From Idiomarina sp. MD25a (GTDB taxonomy: Bacteria; Pseudomonadota; Gammaproteobacteria; Enterobacterales; Alteromonadaceae), in NCBI RefSeq assembly GCF_001870515.1, contig NZ_MDGT01000002.1, forward strand, positions 248,066-312,065: a stretch of DNA of 64,000 bases, in the 5' to 3' direction. The translations under genes and the position numbers were made by a program. The notes below the pieces were generated by a model that was not told where the DNA came from, searched no databases, and was given only the letters and a program-made list of their open reading frames with translations. Below, piece after piece: positions 61,142-64,000 of this stretch. How positions within the stretch are numbered: the first letter of the stretch is position 1; each line of letters opens with the position of its first letter.

Positions 61142-61320
61142 CCGTCATTAAAGTCATTTTTGCTACACTCGAGCACAAGTTGCTTGAGGCAGGATTGACT
61201 GTTTGCATCACATGCTTTTAAGTCGCAAGCCACTATCGCTTGCGACTGCATGAGCTTGAGCAATTGATTGCGGTCAATCGAAATACTGATACGACCAACT
61301 TGTGAGGCGATCGGTTGCAT
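61138..61320 (-). CDS. Small hypothetical protein
   Basis: 60 residues with Cys at 32, 37, 44 and 52 (VACDLKACDANSQSCLKQLVLEC) and a mixed helical N-terminus. GGAAGACGATT before the ATG is a fair ribosome site. It overlaps the M14 gene stop by 4 bp on the opposite strand. I cannot assign a family. Confidence 0.55.
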   Translation of the reverse strand: MQPIASQVGRISISIDRNQLLKLMQSQAIVACDLKACDANSQSCLKQLVLECSKNDFNDG

Positions 61321-61445
61321 AATCGTCTTCCTTATTTACATGATAATTGACAAGATTAGTTTAAATGATAACTATTCGCAACAATGTCGTTTGAAATTTA
61401 TTCTGAACTTCTCTGATGTAAAGAAATCATTCCCATAAAATTTAT

Positions 61446-61462
61446 CTTAAGAAATATTTAAG
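61446..61462 (+). promoter_or_regulatory. PmrA-box-like repeat upstream of the thermostable-hemolysin operon
   Basis: CTTAAG-AAATA-TTTAAG matches YTTAAK-N5-YTTAAK. It is 63 bp before the first start codon. It resembles the sites before the epimerase operon (42129) and PAP2-eptA (37936). Confidence 0.55.
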
Positions 61463-61474
61463 AAAACCCCTCTA

Positions 61475-61523
61475 AAGTTATCTCTAGTTTCGGCAGTCAT
61501 GCTCATTATGTTGGAGATAGCTT
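61475..61523 (+). repeat. Inverted repeat covering the thermostable-hemolysin ribosome site
   Basis: AAGTTATCTC (61475-61484) and GAGATAGCTT (61514-61523) pair over 10 bp with one G-U. The 3' arm takes up most of the GGAG Shine-Dalgarno before the ATG at 61525. Whether the left arm is in the transcript depends on the start site. Confidence 0.5.
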
Positions 61524-61524
61524 C

Positions 61525-62169
61525 ATGCCATCGAATCAGAAATTCACTCTTAAAGAGAATAGTCACATTCGGCTCACCGCGTGTTGGATCAAACCGTCCG
61601 ATCCAAGGCGTTTAGAGGCGGAGCATTTTATATGTGAACGTTACTGGTTCAGCTTTAATGCCTGCATCACACAGCTACCAGAAAATATCCTTGCGGTTTA
61701 TCAGAATGATTTACTCGTCGCCGCTTGCGGTGTCCAGCTCGCCGAGCAACGCACGTTATTCTCTGAGCAATATATGACTCAGCCGTTGGTCAACTACTCG
61801 ATCTTAGGTAAGCGCATGCCAGCACGGTTAGAAATCGCCGAGGTGGGTTCAATGGCAACGCTTGGGCGACGTTATTTACCGGATCTTGTCGAGGCTATCG
61901 TGCTGGCATTACGTGATATTCGCAGGACAGTGGTGTTATTTACAGCAACGCGTGGTTTGGCTCACTTTTTAGCGCGCCGCGGCATCGTATTGCAAAAGAT
62001 AGCGCTTGCTGAACGAAGTAAGTTGCAAGTGGATGCAAACGCAGAATGGGGCTCATACTACGCTCACCAACCGAGTGTGTTTGCAGGCTGGACTGATAGC
62101 TACCCAGCGTCTGATGCGGAGCCAGCGTGCTTTCTAGAGCAACCATTTCAGGAGCGCGCTCATGCTTGA
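61525..62169 (+). CDS. Thermostable hemolysin-family (PF12261) protein, GNAT/LuxI-like fold
   Basis: A 214-residue protein. The family pattern is complete: LAVYQNDLLVAACGVQLAEQ, LFSEQYM near residue 73, IAEVGSMATLGRRYL near 109, VLFTATRGLAHFLARRG near 137 and WGSYYAHQPSVFAG near 174. The name comes from Vibrio delta-VPH. The sequence looks instead like a GNAT/autoinducer-synthase-type acyltransferase, and hemolysis here is doubtful. It leads an operon with an AMP-forming ligase (8-bp overlap) and an iron redox enzyme, which suggests a role in fatty-acyl chemistry. Confidence 0.85.
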   Translation: MPSNQKFTLKENSHIRLTACWIKPSDPRRLEAEHFICERYWFSFNACITQLPENILAVYQNDLLVAACGVQLAEQRTLFSEQYMTQPLVNYSILGKRMPARLEIAEVGSMATLGRRYLPDLVEAIVLALRDIRRTVVLFTATRGLAHFLARRGIVLQKIALAERSKLQVDANAEWGSYYAHQPSVFAGWTDSYPASDAEPACFLEQPFQERAHA

Positions 62170-63622
62170 TCTAATGACTTTACTGCAGCGTCATGCATTG
62201 AGCGACAGTGTGGCGTTACGTAGTGCAGAGCAAAAGTTAACTTACAGAGCGCTTTGGGCGCGCGTAGCGGATGCGGTTGCTTGGCTTAATTCTCGCTCGG
62301 AAACTCGTATCGCAATGGCGTTAGACAACAGCTTTGACTGGGTTATTTGGGATCTTGCATGTTTACGGGCAGCTAAAATACTGATTCCTATTCCGCCATT
62401 TTTTAGTGTCGAACAACAGCAAAATGTACTACACGATAGTGCAGCGCAACTACTTATCGGTATGCAGCTCGATACCGATCTACGTGAAGTCGTTACAATA
62501 GAACGTATACCCGGTAAGACGGGCTTTCCCGCTATCTTTAAACTCTCATCGACTGAGCTGCAAGCACGTTTGCCTGATGGAACACAAAAAATCACCTACA
62601 CCTCAGGTAGTACAGGGCAGCCGAAAGGTGTTTGTTTATCGGCAGATGGTATAGCCACAGTGGTAACGAGTCTGCTCGATAAGCTGCCCAGTCAGCTGCA
62701 CTCTCGGCACTTGGTTGTCATGCCGCTGGCTGTGCTATTAGAAAATATCGCCGGTGTCTATGTGACGCTAGCGCTTGGTGCCGAAGTCGTTGTATTGCCG
62801 AGCCCTTCATTAGGTCTCAAGGGGGCTAGTGACTTGGACGTTGAGCAGTTTATTAATTGTTTGAAGCATTACCAAATCTCTACCTTGGTCATCCCGCCAG
62901 CTTTACTCGAGGTGATCTGTGCCGGTGTTGAGTACTTTGGGTTATCCGCGCAGCAGTTTGAGTTTATTGCTGTCGGAGGCGCTCGACTTGCCACAGCGCA
63001 AGAGCAAAGAGCGATGGACCTCGGGCTTCCTATCGTTGTCGGATATGGCCTTTCCGAATGCGCTTCTGTGGTTGCTTTAAATGATATCTCAAAGGCACGT
63101 CCCTTAGGTTCTGTTGGCACGTTGCTTCCACACGTGTCTGGGCAAATTCGAAGCGGTGAATTGTTTATCCGTTCTCCCCTAATGTTGGGTTACTTAGGAG
63201 ACGAGGCTTTGGCCGCTGAGTGGCTTGCCACAGGTGATCTCGCCCACTTTGACGAGTCTGGTCATTTATATATCGATGGTCGAAAGAAGAACATCATCGT
63301 GACGCCCTACGGCCGTAACGTCGATCCCGAGTGGCTCGAAACAGAACTGCTAACAAACTCGGTAATTAGCCAAGTGTGTGTCAGTGGCGATGAGTCGCAC
63401 CCACTGCGGGCTCTCATTGTTAGCTCGGCTGAACGTAATGAAATCGAGCGAGCAGTGCAGGGAGTGAATATGAAACTGCCGGACTATGCACAAATAAAGG
63501 ATATCGAATTTATCTCTACGCCATTTACTGTGGCGAACCAGCAACTCACGGGGACGGGGCGACTACGACGCCAAGCCATTTTAAGCCGTTATCCATTCAG
63601 TATGTCATCATTGGAGTACTAA
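62162..63622 (+). CDS. AMP-forming acyl ligase (ANL family)
   Basis: A 486-residue adenylating enzyme, shorter than acyl-CoA synthetases (about 550). The P-loop is TYTSGSTGQPKG near 145, the A5 motif GYGLSECASVV is near 300, the A7 ATGDLAHFDE is near 358 and DGRKKNIIVTPYGRNVDP is near 371. The A10 region reads TGTGRLRRQAI with Arg where the catalytic Lys is expected. It probably activates a fatty acid as acyl-AMP for the neighbouring PF12261 protein or the iron enzyme. AGGAG precedes the ATG. Confidence 0.85.
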   Translation: MLDLMTLLQRHALSDSVALRSAEQKLTYRALWARVADAVAWLNSRSETRIAMALDNSFDWVIWDLACLRAAKILIPIPPFFSVEQQQNVLHDSAAQLLIGMQLDTDLREVVTIERIPGKTGFPAIFKLSSTELQARLPDGTQKITYTSGSTGQPKGVCLSADGIATVVTSLLDKLPSQLHSRHLVVMPLAVLLENIAGVYVTLALGAEVVVLPSPSLGLKGASDLDVEQFINCLKHYQISTLVIPPALLEVICAGVEYFGLSAQQFEFIAVGGARLATAQEQRAMDLGLPIVVGYGLSECASVVALNDISKARPLGSVGTLLPHVSGQIRSGELFIRSPLMLGYLGDEALAAEWLATGDLAHFDESGHLYIDGRKKNIIVTPYGRNVDPEWLETELLTNSVISQVCVSGDESHPLRALIVSSAERNEIERAVQGVNMKLPDYAQIKDIEFISTPFTVANQQLTGTGRLRRQAILSRYPFSMSSLEY

Positions 63623-63624
63623 CT

Positions 63625-64000
63625 ATGACATTTTTCAACGCATTATGTGACCAAACCAAGACTGAACAAGCCTTCTTGCTGAGTGCACCTGTTATCAAAG
63701 ATACCTTTGCGGGTGATATTACTCGAGCGCGCTACCAAGCCTTTTTGGGACAAGCCTATCATCATGTAAAACATACGGTACCACTATTGATGCGCGCCGG
63801 TAGTTTGTTGCCCGACTCGCTCGAGTGGTTACGCAAAGCGGTCGTCGAGTATATCGAAGAAGAGTACGGTCACGAGCGTTGGATTTTGAACGATTTGAAG
63901 GCAACCGGTGCGGATCCTGAACAGATTAAAAATGCGGAACCTCACTGGAGCACTGATGCGATGGTATCTGTGGTGTATGACCACATGCAGCGCTATCACC
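63625..64000 (+). CDS. Haem-oxygenase-like iron-containing redox enzyme (TenA/HDO fold), partial
   Basis: The first 125 codons of an alpha-helical protein that continues beyond the window. RARYQAFLGQAYHHVKHTVP and YIEEEYGHERWILNDL give the Glu/His spacing of the diiron HDO fold (UndA/TenA/PqqC relatives). Two bases separate it from the ligase stop. Likely an oxidase or oxygenase acting on the activated acyl chain. The later helices, including further metal ligands, cannot be seen. Confidence 0.8.
   Translation, partial: MTFFNALCDQTKTEQAFLLSAPVIKDTFAGDITRARYQAFLGQAYHHVKHTVPLLMRAGSLLPDSLEWLRKAVVEYIEEEYGHERWILNDLKATGADPEQIKNAEPHWSTDAMVSVVYDHMQRYH

Noticed and set aside
1-64000. CRISPR arrays, tRNA or rRNA genes, insertion sequences and prophage genes
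   Set aside because: I saw no regularly spaced repeats, no clear cloverleaf, no transposase or integrase frame and no rRNA-like sequence. A tRNA search program would be the final check.

Overview
The window reads as one stretch of ordinary chromosome from a marine-type gammaproteobacterium, most like the Alteromonadales. I do not assign a genus. The grounds are moderate GC, dense overlapping operons, a TonB receptor paired with a beta-propeller phytase, an E. coli-like bcs cellulose locus, a secreted S8 protease with a PPC domain, and FeoAB, MntP and EptA. I see no rRNA or tRNA genes, CRISPR array, insertion sequence, integrase or prophage. Once short genes are counted, no gap without a gene exceeds about 300 bases.

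Layout. 1-4.7 kb: a SutR-like regulator divergent from a BenE-family transporter with two operators, an NAPE-PLD-like lipoprotein, a membrane-anchored XRE pair and a TraB/GumN protein. 4.7-11.2 kb: an AraC regulator and a degenerate GGDEF protein divergent from a TonB receptor plus dual-domain phytase, with a Pho-box-like site between. 11.2-14 kb: YqaA, H-NOX and a PAS-GGDEF-EAL phosphodiesterase in one overlapping operon. 14-17 kb: small membrane and regulatory genes and a 2-hydroxyacid dehydrogenase. 17-19 kb: feoAB behind a Fur-box-like site. 19-31.2 kb: a complete bcs locus, with Q-A-B-Z-C on the minus strand (and a short unknown ORF first) and E-F-G on the plus strand, predicted to make phosphoethanolamine cellulose. 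BcsC is unusually short. 31.2-35.7 kb: a remnant of a chemoreceptor gene, a periplasmic catalase-like protein, and marR-emrAB. 35.6-42.1 kb: an envelope-modification block (UDP-GlcA 4-epimerase, polyprenyl-phosphate GT2, TVP38, ArnT-like transferase, PAP2, EptA). 42-49 kb: LLM oxidoreductase, SDR, OmpA lipoprotein, SPFH protein, S8 protease and a chemoreceptor without a periplasmic sensor. 49-56 kb: sirtuin, a DesKR-like two-component system facing an ABC exporter and amidohydrolase, a methyltransferase and a BON lipoprotein. 56-61 kb: an MscS-like channel, small membrane proteins, MntP/MFS and an M14 deacylase. 61.5-64 kb: an operon of thermostable-hemolysin (PF12261) protein, AMP-forming ligase and a haem-oxygenase-like iron enzyme, cut by the window edge.

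Two themes stand out. First, cyclic-di-GMP and cellulose: H-NOX/EAL, a degenerate GGDEF protein, a PilZ-bearing BcsA and BcsE lie within 25 kb. Second, three operons carry PmrA-box-like repeats (HTTAAD-N5-HTTAAD) about 45-65 bp before their first gene, each followed by an inverted repeat next to or over the start codon or ribosome binding site. They are the epimerase-GT2-TVP38-ArnT operon, the PAP2-eptA operon and the thermostable-hemolysin operon. This suggests that the last, biochemically unassigned operon belongs to an envelope-stress or lipid-modification regulon. It is the best candidate here for an undescribed system.
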